64,000 nt of DNA from Eubacterium ramulus (GTDB lineage: Bacteria; Bacillota; Clostridia; Lachnospirales; Lachnospiraceae): contig NZ_JRFU01000061.1 of assembly GCF_003122485.1 (NCBI RefSeq), positions 1 to 64,000 of the forward strand. The letters run 5' to 3'. Within the stretch, counting starts at the first letter, position 1, and every line of letters starts with the position of its first letter. Below, piece by piece: positions 14,727-23,286 of the stretch. The translations under genes were made by a program, and so were the position numbers. The notes beneath the pieces were generated by a model. That model was not told the DNA's origin, made no database searches, and saw nothing but the letters and a program-made list of their open reading frames with translations.

Positions 14727-17081
14727 CTATTTTTTCAAAATTCTCATTGCGTTCAAAACAGCAATTATGGTAACGCCTACATCACCAAATACAGCTTCCC
14801 ACATTCCCGCAATACCAAGAGCGCCAAGAATCAGGAACACACTCTTAATCCCAAGAGCAATCACTATATTCTGCATGACAATCTGTTTTGTCGCTTTTGC
14901 TACTTCAATCGCGTCCACCAGCTTAGACGGTTCATCTGTCATCAGAACTACATCTGCTGCTTCAATGGCCGCATCCGAACCAAGCCCACCCATTGCAATA
15001 CCAACATCTGCACGGGCAAGGACAGGAGCGTCATTGATACCATCACCAACAAAAGTCAATTTGCTTCCCGGTCTCTTTTTACTGTCTAAAAGCTCAACCT
15101 TTTCCACTTTTTGGTCAGGAAGCAGCTGTGCATAATATTCATCCAACTGCAATTCTTCTGCAACAGACTTCCCTATTTTTTCATCATCACCGGTAAGCAT
15201 GACTGTTTTTTCCACGCCGATATGTTTCAGGTCAGAAATTGCTTTTTTACTGTCCGGCTTCACTTCATCTGTTATCAAAATGCATCCGGCATATTGACCA
15301 TCTACTGCTACATAAACCTTTGTACCAACTTTTTCACAGGCTGTGTACTCCACATGCTCTGAATCCATAAGTTTCGTATTGCCAGCATAAACTTTCTTCT
15401 TTCCTGCCATGGCACTGATTCCATATCCGGAAATTTCCTTGTAATCAGAGATAACTGATTGGTCAATTTCTTTTCCATAAGTAGAGAGAATGGATTTTGC
15501 AATAGGATGGTTAGAAAAGCTCTCTGCCTGGGCCGCATACTCCAGAACCTGTTCTTTTGAAAATCCATTTGCAGGCAGAATATCAGTCACATTGAAAACA
15601 CCCTTTGTAAGTGTTCCAGTTTTATCGAACACAATAATGCTGACATTATTAAGCGCCTCTAAATAATTACTTCCTTTTACAAGAACACCTCGTTTAGATG
15701 CCGCACCAATACCTCCGAAGAAAGTCAGCGGGATTGAAATGACCAATGCACATGGGCAAGATACCACAAGGAAAACAAATCCTCTGCGAATCCACTCTGT
15801 CCAACCTCCACCAAGAAGGATCGGTGGCAGAATTGCCAGAATAGCTGCTAAGATTACAACAACAGGAGTGTAATAACGTGCAAATGTAGTAATGAAATTT
15901 TCTGTTGGTGCTTTTCTACTGGACGCATTCTCCACAAGATCAATAATCTTTGAAGCAGTAGATTCACCAAATGCTTTCGTTGTCTTAATCGTTAAAACAC
16001 CCGTCTGATTCATACAACCGGAAAGTGCTTCGTCTCCTTTATGAACGCTTCTCGGAACCGATTCTCCAGTTAAAGCCCTTGTATCCAGCATAGAATCTCC
16101 ATCCAATACCACACCGTCTAATGGGATTTTTTCACCAGGCTTTACAATAATAATCTCACCAATGGCAACACTTTCAGGAGATATGGTAATCAATTCTCCG
16201 TTCCTTCTGACTGTAGCACAATCCGGACGTATATCCATTAAATCTGATATAGATTTTCTGGAACGCTCAACAGCCAATGACTGGAAAAATTCACCAACTT
16301 GATAGAACAGCATAACAGCAACTGCTTCCGGATATTCACCAATGACAAAAGCACCAATCGTAGAAACGCTCATCAGGAAATGTTCATCAAACACACGTCC
16401 CTTTGAAATATTCCTCACAGCTTGCCATACAACATCCCCGCCAAGAATAATATAGGAGACAATGAGAAAAACTAACTCGACAGGCAGTGGCACTTTCGCA
16501 AAAACTGTCAATGCCATACCAATACCATAGATTGCTGCGCCAATCGCTAAACGAATCGTCAACTTCTTGTCCTCATTGTTATAGGATGTATTGGTATCCT
16601 GTTTTTTTGCAGGTATATAGTATTCCTGTGCAATTTCGGAAACTTCTACATCTGGCTCATGGCTGTGGACAATCGTTTCAATCTGACTGGCTATTGTATT
16701 TGCGGCAACTGGAGCAACATTGATTGTCAGCGTCTGCTTCATCAAATTTACAACTGAGGATTGTACTCCATCCAATTCTCCGACTTCTTTTTCAATTTTT
16801 GCAGAACAATTCGGACAATCCAATCCTTTTAACGAATAACTCTTTGTAACATTCATAACGGTTTCTTCCTGAACTTCCACATCTGGCTCATGACTATGAA
16901 CAATCGTTTCAATCTGACTGGCTATCGTATCTGCGGCTGTCTGAGTAACATTGATTGTAAGCGTCTGCTTCATCAGATTTACCACTGAGGATTGCACTCC
17001 ATCCAACTCTCCGACTTCTTTTTCAATTTTTGCGGAACAATTTGGACAGTCCAACCCTTTTAATAGAAATATGCGTTTCAT
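14727..17081 (-). CDS. cadA: heavy-metal P1B-type ATPase (Cd/Zn/Pb type) with duplicated HMA domain
   Basis: 784 residues. Two N-terminal HMA domains with GLDCPNCSAK (Cys12/15 and Cys89/92), then a P-type ATPase: TGESVPR (actuator), SCPCALVIS (CPC metal site in the membrane), DKTGTLTKG (phosphorylated Asp), SNHPIAKS (HP motif) and GDGINDAPVL. The CPC site and the CadC-type partner point to export of Zn/Cd/Pb. The two HMA copies are nearly identical over about 70 residues with a 231-bp period, so the duplication is recent. It lies downstream of a CadC-like repressor and shares an operator half-site. Confidence 0.92.
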   Translation of the reverse strand: MKRIFLLKGLDCPNCSAKIEKEVGELDGVQSSVVNLMKQTLTINVTQTAADTIASQIETIVHSHEPDVEVQEETVMNVTKSYSLKGLDCPNCSAKIEKEVGELDGVQSSVVNLMKQTLTINVAPVAANTIASQIETIVHSHEPDVEVSEIAQEYYIPAKKQDTNTSYNNEDKKLTIRLAIGAAIYGIGMALTVFAKVPLPVELVFLIVSYIILGGDVVWQAVRNISKGRVFDEHFLMSVSTIGAFVIGEYPEAVAVMLFYQVGEFFQSLAVERSRKSISDLMDIRPDCATVRRNGELITISPESVAIGEIIIVKPGEKIPLDGVVLDGDSMLDTRALTGESVPRSVHKGDEALSGCMNQTGVLTIKTTKAFGESTASKIIDLVENASSRKAPTENFITTFARYYTPVVVILAAILAILPPILLGGGWTEWIRRGFVFLVVSCPCALVISIPLTFFGGIGAASKRGVLVKGSNYLEALNNVSIIVFDKTGTLTKGVFNVTDILPANGFSKEQVLEYAAQAESFSNHPIAKSILSTYGKEIDQSVISDYKEISGYGISAMAGKKKVYAGNTKLMDSEHVEYTACEKVGTKVYVAVDGQYAGCILITDEVKPDSKKAISDLKHIGVEKTVMLTGDDEKIGKSVAEELQLDEYYAQLLPDQKVEKVELLDSKKRPGSKLTFVGDGINDAPVLARADVGIAMGGLGSDAAIEAADVVLMTDEPSKLVDAIEVAKATKQIVMQNIVIALGIKSVFLILGALGIAGMWEAVFGDVGVTIIAVLNAMRILKK

Positions 17082-17140
17082 GATAATCTCCTTATAATTT
17101 GTTTAATTGTTCAATTACTCAACTATAATATTAAAAAATA

Positions 17141-17500
17141 TTATTTCTGCCAAAGATGCTCAAATCCCTTGTCAATAATCTCTTTCACATGATCATCTGC
17201 CAGCGAGTAGTAAACTATCTGTGCTTCTTTACGGAATTTTACCAGATTCGCTAGGCGTAATGCCTTTAACTGATGCGAAATTGCAGATTTTGTTACCCCC
17301 AGTAGCACTGCAAGATCACATACACACATCTCACTCTGTTCTAGAGCGTGTAAGATTTGTACTCTAGTTCCATCTCCAAATAGCTTAAACAAAGAAGCCA
17401 ACTGGATATAATCATCTTTTGGCTGCATCTTGGATTTCACATCATTCACAATATCCTCATGAATTACATCGCAATTACAAATATAAGACGTTTTTGACAT
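17141..17500 (-). CDS. cadC: CadC/CmtR-like metal-responsive ArsR repressor
   Basis: 119 residues. The N-terminal CNCDVIHE and the helix-turn-helix entry EMCVCDLAVLLGVTKSAISHQLKAL supply the Cys ligands of the CadC alpha3N Cd/Pb site. The C-terminal helix DHVKEIIDKGFEHLWQK matches the dimer/Zn region. Metal binding would lift repression of itself and of the ATPase 60 bases downstream. A 12-bp inverted repeat operator lies just before its start. Confidence 0.9.
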   Translation of the reverse strand: MSKTSYICNCDVIHEDIVNDVKSKMQPKDDYIQLASLFKLFGDGTRVQILHALEQSEMCVCDLAVLLGVTKSAISHQLKALRLANLVKFRKEAQIVYYSLADDHVKEIIDKGFEHLWQK

Positions 17501-17516
17501 ATATTCACCTCCAAAT

Positions 17517-17548
17517 AATAATAGTTGAACAACTACTCAACTATTATT
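17517..17548 (-). promoter_or_regulatory. CadC-type operator
   Basis: Perfect inverted repeat AATAATAGTTGA / TCAACTATTATT with 8-base spacing, 16 bases upstream of the repressor start. The half-site TCAACTATAAT recurs at 17119-17129 before the ATPase start, so the repressor may also bind there. The rest of 17549-17683 shows no gene. Confidence 0.8.
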
Positions 17549-17683
17549 ATACTTATTTTTAAATTTATGTCAATAAGCTGATGTTAGTTCCCCATAAATT
17601 TTACAATTAAAACCAGCTCTTTATTCTTTTCTTAATCTTTTTTTCCCAGTATACCGTTTTGGCTTTCTTGTCACACTTCCTGT

Positions 17684-17730
17684 AAATTCCGATTTTTCGT
17701 TCTCTGCGACTTCCCAATAAACTGGAAATT
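17684..17730 (-). repeat. cassette-border inverted repeat, copy C
   Basis: 47 bp: AAATTCCGATTTTTCG ... CCCAATAAACTGGAAATT on the plus strand. It lies 2 bases downstream of the stop codon of the intact methyltransferase. The GGAAATT arm corresponds to the TTCCAGTTTATTGG that follows the second radical SAM gene. Confidence 0.6.
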
Positions 17731-17732
17731 GG

Positions 17733-18344
17733 CTATTTCGTTGCAACAATACTTATCCAATGATTTTTTGTATTTGAATACGTTTTTATCTCTGTAAAAC
17801 CTGCTTCTTTCAAAGCAGCAATGAGTTGATCAGATGTGTAAATCTTCATACCATCAATCAACTTTGTCCATTTTTCATCTGCGTCATTCGTTCCGTCAGA
17901 TTCGTTACAAATCAGGAATGTCCCTCCGTTTTTCAGAACTCGATTTACCTCAAAAAAACATTTTTTCAATCCCGGCCAAAAGTAAACTGTCTCAAAAGCA
18001 GAAACATAATCAAAAACCGCATCAGGAAAAGGGATAGCAGATACATCACCTTGAACCACGCAACATTTCCCTTGTTTAATGGCGGCGGCGTTCAGTTTTT
18101 GAGATTCTGCCACACTGACCTTCGAATAATCCATTCCTGTCACATGTCCATTTCCGCATTTGCCCAACCAGGCTACAATATTTGCACCGCCTCCGCAACC
18201 AACATCCAGTACCGCAGCGTCCGGATTCACTGAGATATTTGAGAATCCCCATTGTGATAACTTGGCGTGACCGATGTTCATCATCTTCGTCATCAATTTT
18301 CCACCGAAGCCTTGTGGCTTACGAGTATTTTCAAAGAAGTTCAT
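17733..18344 (-). CDS. class I SAM-dependent methyltransferase
   Basis: 203 residues, full length. SAM-binding motif I is VLDVGCGGGANIVAWLG, followed by VTGMDYSKVSV (acidic residue at the end of strand 2), QGDVSAIPFPDAVFDYVSAFETVYFW and the reporter strand GGTFLICNE. The N-terminus MNFFENTRKPQGFGGKLM is typical of a small-molecule methyltransferase family common in gut clostridia. Substrate unknown. The gene is bounded on both sides by the short inverted repeats, and a truncated copy lies at 7203-7581. Ribosome site GAGGAGGAAT. Confidence 0.85.
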   Translation of the reverse strand: MNFFENTRKPQGFGGKLMTKMMNIGHAKLSQWGFSNISVNPDAAVLDVGCGGGANIVAWLGKCGNGHVTGMDYSKVSVAESQKLNAAAIKQGKCCVVQGDVSAIPFPDAVFDYVSAFETVYFWPGLKKCFFEVNRVLKNGGTFLICNESDGTNDADEKWTKLIDGMKIYTSDQLIAALKEAGFTEIKTYSNTKNHWISIVATK

Positions 18345-18363
18345 TGCATTATTCCTCCTCTTT

Positions 18364-18399
18364 AAATTCCGATTTTCTCAATTCTCCAAACTGGGATTT
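18364..18399 (-). repeat. cassette-border inverted repeat, copy D
   Basis: 36 bp: AAATTCCGATTTTC ... CCAAACTGGGATTT. It spans from 1 base after the HEAT-repeat gene's stop to just before the ribosome site of the methyltransferase. Same length and interior (GGAGAATTGA on the minus strand) as copy A. Confidence 0.6.
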
Positions 18400-18400
18400 A

Positions 18401-19018
18401 TCAGTTAATAAGTTTACTCGCCAGTTTGTATACTTGATTTATTTCTTTGCTTTCTAACTTCCAGTTATTGAGTTCATCTTTAATCAGCTCCGGAAATTTT
18501 TTACTAATATCTCTTAAAGCATTACCTACTGATTTCCTAACATATTCACTCGGATCTTCTTTTAAGGCTACAATCCGCCTAATTGCTTCATTCGGATTAT
18601 CTTTGAAATATGGTCTGCTTGTCCATATTCTTAATCCTTCCGTAACTGCTCTCCTCGTATTTGGATTATCATTTTCTAACCATTCATCAATAATCGGAAG
18701 TGCTTTTTCATATCCTGTATTTTTGCAAAATTCATCAAATGCCTTTGCTAATACTTCCTGAACTCTCCAATTATCATCTTTAGAAACTTCATCTCTCATA
18801 AATGTCAAAATATCATTTTGTTCTGATAAGTATCCAAAAAGAAATACACCGTACATTCTTATTTGATAGGTATTTGAGTTATAAGCTAAAAACGCCAACT
18901 TCTTGACAAATTCTTTATCATTAGATCTATAATCGGATAAGGCTCTTTTTTCTTCCTCTTTAAAACCATTTTCTATCAAAGAAAATTCTTTTTCTAAACT
19001 CGCAATATAATTTTCCAA
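18401..19018 (-). CDS. HEAT-repeat protein (DNA alkylation repair-like)
   Basis: 205 residues made of helical repeats: NSNTYQIRMYGVFLFGYLSEQ, DDNWRVQEVLAKAFDEFCK, NDNPNTRRAVTEGLRIWTSR and EDPSEYVRKSVGNALRDISKKFPEL. This is the pattern of AlkD-like HEAT proteins, though I cannot see the catalytic Asp/Trp set with confidence. It is a single gene between two border repeats (copies D and E). It could act in base excision repair or merely be a protein-binding scaffold. Confidence 0.7.
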   Translation of the reverse strand: MENYIASLEKEFSLIENGFKEEEKRALSDYRSNDKEFVKKLAFLAYNSNTYQIRMYGVFLFGYLSEQNDILTFMRDEVSKDDNWRVQEVLAKAFDEFCKNTGYEKALPIIDEWLENDNPNTRRAVTEGLRIWTSRPYFKDNPNEAIRRIVALKEDPSEYVRKSVGNALRDISKKFPELIKDELNNWKLESKEINQVYKLASKLIN

Positions 19019-19037
19019 ACAAAATCACCTTACTTTC

Positions 19038-19070
19038 AAATTCAAATTTTCCTGTTATACAAACTGGAAT
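19038..19070 (-). repeat. cassette-border inverted repeat, copy E
   Basis: 33 bp: AAATTCAAATTTTCC ... ACAAACTGGAAT on the plus strand, directly upstream of the HEAT gene. More diverged than copies A, C and D but with the same two arms. Confidence 0.5.
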
Positions 19071-19090
19071 CTGTCGAATTACTTAGACAA

Positions 19091-19531
19091 TCAACTATCT
19101 CTGTCAAGCAGTGAATGATAGTCTGACACAATTTTTTCCATTGAGATGTTTTTCATGCTGGATATAAGGTTTTCTTTTAGCATGTCATATGTTTGATCAA
19201 GTACATTTCTAATATTTCTACCAACTGGACAAAAAGGAGATGGTTTGGAATGAATACCTATCATTTTATCAATTGCTTGAGGATCTACGGAGGAACAAAT
19301 ACTATAGAGCGAAATATCCTGAAGCGGAACTGCCAGCGTTGTGCCACCTGTTCCAGGTTTTACATCTATGATTCCGTCTTTCTTCAGCGCACTGATAATG
19401 TTTCTGATAGTAACTGGATTACATCCAGTTGATAGGGATAGCAGTTCACTTGTCACTTTCTTTTCTTTTCCATATTCATTTATAAATACCAGGCAATGAA
19501 CTGCAATCGAACACTTATTACTGATATGCAT
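19091..19531 (-). CDS. Rrf2-family transcriptional regulator
   Basis: About 146 residues from the ATG at 19531, which has GGAGG 9 bases upstream and gives the family start MHISNKCSIAVHCLVFI. Winged helix KKVTSELLSLSTGCNPVTIRNIISALKKDGIIDVKPGTGGTTLAVP. Two later cysteines (SICSSVD and PFCPVG) could bind a cluster or sense redox, but the three-Cys IscR pattern is not complete. It is divergent from the ferredoxin-flavodoxin gene and probably controls it. Confidence 0.85.
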   Translation of the reverse strand: MHISNKCSIAVHCLVFINEYGKEKKVTSELLSLSTGCNPVTIRNIISALKKDGIIDVKPGTGGTTLAVPLQDISLYSICSSVDPQAIDKMIGIHSKPSPFCPVGRNIRNVLDQTYDMLKENLISSMKNISMEKIVSDYHSLLDRDS

Positions 19532-19590
19532 AAAATCAATCCTCCGTTTTTTCATTCCCATTTTATCATAGCACTCATCTGCTGTAAATA

Positions 19591-19619
19591 TTGACACTAC
19601 ACCATGTAGCTGTTATACT
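19591..19619 (+). promoter_or_regulatory. promoter of the ferredoxin-flavodoxin gene with a palindrome
   Basis: TTGACA (19591-19596), 17-base spacer, TATACT (19614-19619). The spacer holds the perfect palindrome CTACA-CCA-TGTAG (19597-19609), a natural site for the adjacent Rrf2 dimer. Confidence 0.8.
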
Positions 19620-19664
19620 GAACCCGTGATGTAGTTTTATTTTTTACACCAAAGGAGGAATAAA

Positions 19665-20420
19665 ATGAAATATTATAGGATTATTTTCAGTCCAACTGGT
19701 GGAACAGAAAAGGTTGCAAATGCAATCACGAAAAACTGGAAACAAATCGAAACAATCGATCTGACTCTTCTGGATACTGATTACGCTAAAATTTCTTTTG
19801 AAAAAGATTCGCTGGTCCTGATTGCGATGCCGTCTTTTGGTGGTGTAGCACCCAGTCTTGCCTTAGAAAGGCTTTCTATGCTCAAAGGAAACGGTGCAAT
19901 GTGTGTTGTTACCGCAGTATATGGCAACCGTGCTTACGAGGATACCCTGTTGCAGATGCAGGATTACGCACAAACAGCCGGATTCCAGGTGATTACAGCT
20001 ATCTCAGCCGTAGCAGAACACTCTATCATCCGCAAATACGCAGCTGGAAGACCTAATTTGAATGATTATAAAGAACTCGCTGAATTTGGTGATCGAATTC
20101 TTGAAAAAGCTGCTTCTGGCGCATTATCAACACCTGTAGTTCCCGGCAACAAACCGTACAAAAAAGCAGGAGTCGGAATGATTCCTAAAGCAAATGCCAC
20201 CTGTACTGCTTGCGGTCTATGCGCACAAAAATGTCCATCCGGAGCTATCTCTGCAGATCAACTGAAGCTCTCCGACAAAAGCAAATGTATCTCCTGTATG
20301 AGGTGCGTGTCCATATGCCCAGTTCATGCAAGAAAGGTCAGCCAGCTTATGACTTCGGTCGCTGCCGCTGCACTCAAAAAAACCTGCTCAGTTGAAAAAG
20401 AAAATGAGCTGTTTATCTAA
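19665..20420 (+). CDS. EFR1-type flavodoxin-ferredoxin fusion
   Basis: 251 residues. The N-terminal flavodoxin-like domain has the FMN phosphate loop SPTGGTEKVA. The C-terminal third carries two [4Fe-4S] motifs, CTACGLCAQKCPSGAI and CISCMRCVSICPVHA. It is expected to be a soluble anaerobic electron carrier. Ribosome site AAAGGAGGAATAAA. It is transcribed divergently from the Rrf2 regulator and ends at a strong terminator. Confidence 0.9.
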   Translation: MKYYRIIFSPTGGTEKVANAITKNWKQIETIDLTLLDTDYAKISFEKDSLVLIAMPSFGGVAPSLALERLSMLKGNGAMCVVTAVYGNRAYEDTLLQMQDYAQTAGFQVITAISAVAEHSIIRKYAAGRPNLNDYKELAEFGDRILEKAASGALSTPVVPGNKPYKKAGVGMIPKANATCTACGLCAQKCPSGAISADQLKLSDKSKCISCMRCVSICPVHARKVSQLMTSVAAAALKKTCSVEKENELFI

Positions 20421-20437
20421 AGCTTAAACATATGCTT

Positions 20438-20476
20438 TTAACCCTTCCATTCTATAATTTAGTCTGGAAGGGTTAA
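20438..20476 (+). terminator. rho-independent terminator
   Basis: Perfect 12-bp stem TTAACCCTTCCA / TGGAAGGGTTAA, 15-base loop, 17 bases after the ferredoxin-flavodoxin stop. Confidence 0.85.
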
Positions 20477-20537
20477 CTATTATATTTCGACAAATATATA
20501 ATTTCTCACATTTTCTTCCTGTGAATTTTAGATGCTG

Positions 20538-20735
20538 TCATTTAAAATTAACCACATCCAAAATATCGTTTTCCTGTAAACCTAGTTTATTTTTGGGGAC
20601 ATCCATAATAATCGCAAACCATTTTTTATTGCTCTGATGTCGGAAAACTATGTAATTCGGATATTTTACCCACGGATGATCGGGCTCTGCACTATAATTG
20701 CTTCGTATATATTCTTCTAACTCTTTTCGATTCAT
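20538..20735 (-). pseudogene. MmcQ/YjbR-family protein, C-terminus missing
   Basis: 65 residues that match the N-terminal half of the MmcQ/YjbR family (about 110-120 residues): MNRKELEEYI, HPWVKYPNYIVFRH, KKWFAIIMDVPK and LGLQENDILDVVNFK. The reading frame stops exactly where the conserved second half should begin, and no continuation is visible in other frames, so it appears truncated. Confidence 0.6.
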
Positions 20736-21030
20736 TATATCATCTCTGCAACTTCTTTATCCTTCCTACATAGTAAAATCTTCCATGTAAAATCAGTAGT
20801 AAATGAAAAACCCTGCTTACATGGAGGTGCATTAGCATAATAAAACCGCTTGTCAGAAAAGCGGTCAAATGGTATTCTTTTCATAGGCAGTGGTGTCTTT
20901 CTGTATTGAATTGTTTTGTGTGGTAACTTTACAATATCAAATACTGGTAAGAATTGTCATTGCCTATTTTATTATTGAGAAAAAGAAAGCTGCGCCACAG
21001 CCTTGGCAGGCCATCGCGCAGCGATTTTGT
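20736..21030. other. intergenic region with three hairpins
   Basis: No gene seen. It contains TCCATGTAA ... TTACATGGA (about 20781-20826), ACCGCTT ... AAGCGGT (about 20845-20868) and a GC-rich stem GCTGCGC / GCGCAGC (20989-21022) flanked by A-rich and T-rich tails, which probably terminates the EF-Tu-like gene. The cluster of hairpins may be the residue of a mobile element. Confidence 0.4.
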
Positions 21031-21046
21031 TCAACCGGAATTTGTA
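21031..21046 (-). repeat. cassette-border repeat, copy F (one arm)
   Basis: CAACCGGAATTTG directly downstream of the EF-Tu-like gene's stop, matching the right arm of the other copies. The partner arm is not clear. Confidence 0.4.
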
Positions 21047-21047
21047 A

Positions 21048-21425
21048 TTACATTCCATACATATTGGCATTCTTTACAATCACTCTATCTCCTTTTTCTA
21101 ATTGTTCCTTAGAAACTCCTCTTAACCCAAGTCCAACATGTTCTGTTTTATATCCACAACCATTTGATTTTCGTTCTTTTGTATGTATATCGATGGTAGT
21201 AATTATAGTCTCTAATACACCTCCATTTGTTTTATAAACACACGCATTTTCTCCTTCTCTACACATTCCTGTTGATATGTTTCCTGTGGCAACTGTTCCA
21301 ACCCCCATAATTGTAAATACATCATCAATAATCAATTCAAAGTCTTCTTTTAAACATAATGGAACATCTAATCTGTTCATATACTCTTTTTCTCGCTCTT
21401 TTTTGCTTTTACCAAATAATCCCAT
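21048..21425 (-). CDS. stand-alone EF-Tu domain-2-like protein
   Basis: 125 residues. After a charged start (MGLFGKSKKEREKEY) comes LIIDDVFTIMGVGTVATGNISTG ... TTIDIHTKER ... VGLGLRGVSKEQLEKGDRVIV, which follows the second (beta-barrel) domain of EF-Tu and related GTPases: EDVFTIxGxGTVxTGxIxxG ... VGLLLRGxxxxxIxRG. The GTPase domain and domain 3 are absent, so it cannot be a translation factor itself. Function unknown; it may bind RNA or a ribosomal partner, or be a target mimic. Border-repeat arms lie on both sides. Confidence 0.7.
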   Translation of the reverse strand: MGLFGKSKKEREKEYMNRLDVPLCLKEDFELIIDDVFTIMGVGTVATGNISTGMCREGENACVYKTNGGVLETIITTIDIHTKERKSNGCGYKTEHVGLGLRGVSKEQLEKGDRVIVKNANMYGM

Positions 21426-21441
21426 AGTGTTTCTCCTTTAT

Positions 21442-21458
21442 AACTTCCGAGTTGTCTC
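21442..21458 (-). repeat. cassette-border repeat, copy G (one arm)
   Basis: AACTTCCGAGTTGTCTC just upstream of the ribosome site of the EF-Tu-like gene; compare AAATTCCGATTTTCTC before the methyltransferase. Confidence 0.4.
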
Positions 21459-21513
21459 TATCTTTATCTTTTAATTATACACAGGATTTGAATCTTTTTC
21501 TACTTATCTATAA

Positions 21514-23286
21514 TCAAAAAATCCTCTCGAAAAATCCTCTTCCTTGTATTATAAAACCGCTTTCATAAAGTTTTTCTTCTTTTTCAGAATACCTGCGTAT
21601 CACTACGAATATTCCGACTGTCAAAATCACTCCAAATACGATTCCTGCCAGAATTCCATTCGTCCCCATTCCATAACTCTCATTCAGATAATAAGATGGC
21701 AGGAAAGAAAGGATTGTTCCCACAACCGATGGCGGTATAAATCTTAGAAAATTCTTATAGCATAGGCATTTTACCATTTCCTTGTCTATCATTCCCAACA
21801 TTCGCAAACTACAAATGACCCTGCTATTTTCTTCCTTCTCTGCCTGGATACGTGAATGAATTAACAGAAACTCAGCCATTATCATAAGCCCTATCACAAA
21901 TGCCATCAAAAATAATAAAAATTGTCCTGATTTCTTTGCATCCTGGTATTTCTCCACTTTCGAAGACAATTCATAATATGTCTGCTCATCTTCATTCAAC
22001 TGATTGCTTTCCTGCAGATATTCTTTTACTTCACATACTCCCGCATAAGAATCTTCCCAATTCTGAAACTGAAACAAGTTTGCGATACCAGCACTACCTG
22101 TTATATCTGCACTTAATTTTTCGAAATCAGAATCGTTGATGATCAGTGTTTTATCTGCAAAGGTCGGATTTTGATTAAACAGTATCTTTACATCTGTTCC
22201 AACAGACTGCAGTTTTCTGTCCCCGGAAATCGTTACAGTAGATACTGGCTGTATGTTATGTTCATACCCATCTTCCAGATTGTACTGAAACAAATTCAAA
22301 AACTCGCCTTCCTGAATCTGATAATCACATCCAAAATCCCGGTTTATTTCTGTCACAGGAAGGTAATTAAAAACATCATCTCTGATATAGGGAAGCTGAA
22401 TGACCTGTTCTACAGTAACACCATTTTTCTCCAATATATGAAGGACATCCTGTACTGAAACCTGATTCATTCCATAGATTTCTGAGTACACCATGTCATA
22501 GGGAGAATAACTTTTTGCATCCTGTAGAAAAGCCGGATATAAAGTCACACATACCCCCGTAAGCATAACAGATACCGCTATTATGAGAGAGGCTAAAACA
22601 TACCTACATCCCCATTCTTTCTTGTGTCTGCGGACAAATGACCATTCCACCAGATGAAACCTCATGTAGTTGGGTGCAAGTCTGCATAAGAATGTACTGA
22701 TCTTTCCTGTTTTTTCTGCCCGATATTGTGCTTTTAGCAGGGTTCCGATTTTATCCAGCATAAGTCTCCCGGCATTCAGGATAAAAGCAACTGCCACCAC
22801 TACTGTATATAGAACTGCTGTAAGCTTATATGCTTCCGGGCAAAACTGCCATTGCACTCCGTGAACATCTATTGCATAAATGATAACGGAAAAAAATAAA
22901 AATGACAGCACAGTTCCTGCCACAAGTGCTATTGCTAATGCCAGCACGGATATGATCACATTTTCAAAAAGTAAGTTTCTAAACGCTTCCTTCCGGCTCA
23001 TGCCAAGAGAAAACATCACGCCGTATTCCTGTTTTCTTGATGCCAGAAATGCCTGACACGAAACAGGAAGAAAAAAAACCAGAAACACTGCAGACAGAAA
23101 AAATGGAAGATAAATGTTATTGGATATTGATGAATTTACAATCGACGCATTCATAAACGTCCTGTTTGTGGAAATAACTGCAAAACAACAGAATAATGCC
23201 GTTGCAGATAAATTGCATAGAAAGTACAATCGATATTTGTAAAAACCAGCTTTCAGCATCTTTCGGGAAATATCAAAAAAGGTCAT
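21514..23286 (-). CDS. ABC exporter permease, FtsX/BceB-like
   Basis: About 590 residues. Hydrophobic segments near residues 20-45, 60-80, 110-140, 160-180 and 235-260, a large extracytoplasmic domain (about 260-470), then three more helices. The FtsX-type repeat appears as FLVFFLPVSCQAFLASRKQEYGVMFSLGMSRKEAF. The start at 23286 is set by GGAGG 8-9 bases upstream, and the gene overlaps the ATPase gene. Such pairs export or sense cell-wall-active peptides or move lipids. No two-component system is adjacent. Confidence 0.85.
   Translation of the reverse strand: MTFFDISRKMLKAGFYKYRLYFLCNLSATALFCCFAVISTNRTFMNASIVNSSISNNIYLPFFLSAVFLVFFLPVSCQAFLASRKQEYGVMFSLGMSRKEAFRNLLFENVIISVLALAIALVAGTVLSFLFFSVIIYAIDVHGVQWQFCPEAYKLTAVLYTVVVAVAFILNAGRLMLDKIGTLLKAQYRAEKTGKISTFLCRLAPNYMRFHLVEWSFVRRHKKEWGCRYVLASLIIAVSVMLTGVCVTLYPAFLQDAKSYSPYDMVYSEIYGMNQVSVQDVLHILEKNGVTVEQVIQLPYIRDDVFNYLPVTEINRDFGCDYQIQEGEFLNLFQYNLEDGYEHNIQPVSTVTISGDRKLQSVGTDVKILFNQNPTFADKTLIINDSDFEKLSADITGSAGIANLFQFQNWEDSYAGVCEVKEYLQESNQLNEDEQTYYELSSKVEKYQDAKKSGQFLLFLMAFVIGLMIMAEFLLIHSRIQAEKEENSRVICSLRMLGMIDKEMVKCLCYKNFLRFIPPSVVGTILSFLPSYYLNESYGMGTNGILAGIVFGVILTVGIFVVIRRYSEKEEKLYESGFIIQGRGFFERIF

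Noticed and set aside
14613-15135. Plus-strand frames of 120-160 codons opposite the metal ATPase
   Set aside because: Antisense shadows of a well-supported gene with complete P-type ATPase motifs.
20845-20868. Riboswitch or small RNA at the hairpin cluster upstream of 21 kb
   Set aside because: Hairpins are simple and no known riboswitch core motif is visible; they are described only as an intergenic region.
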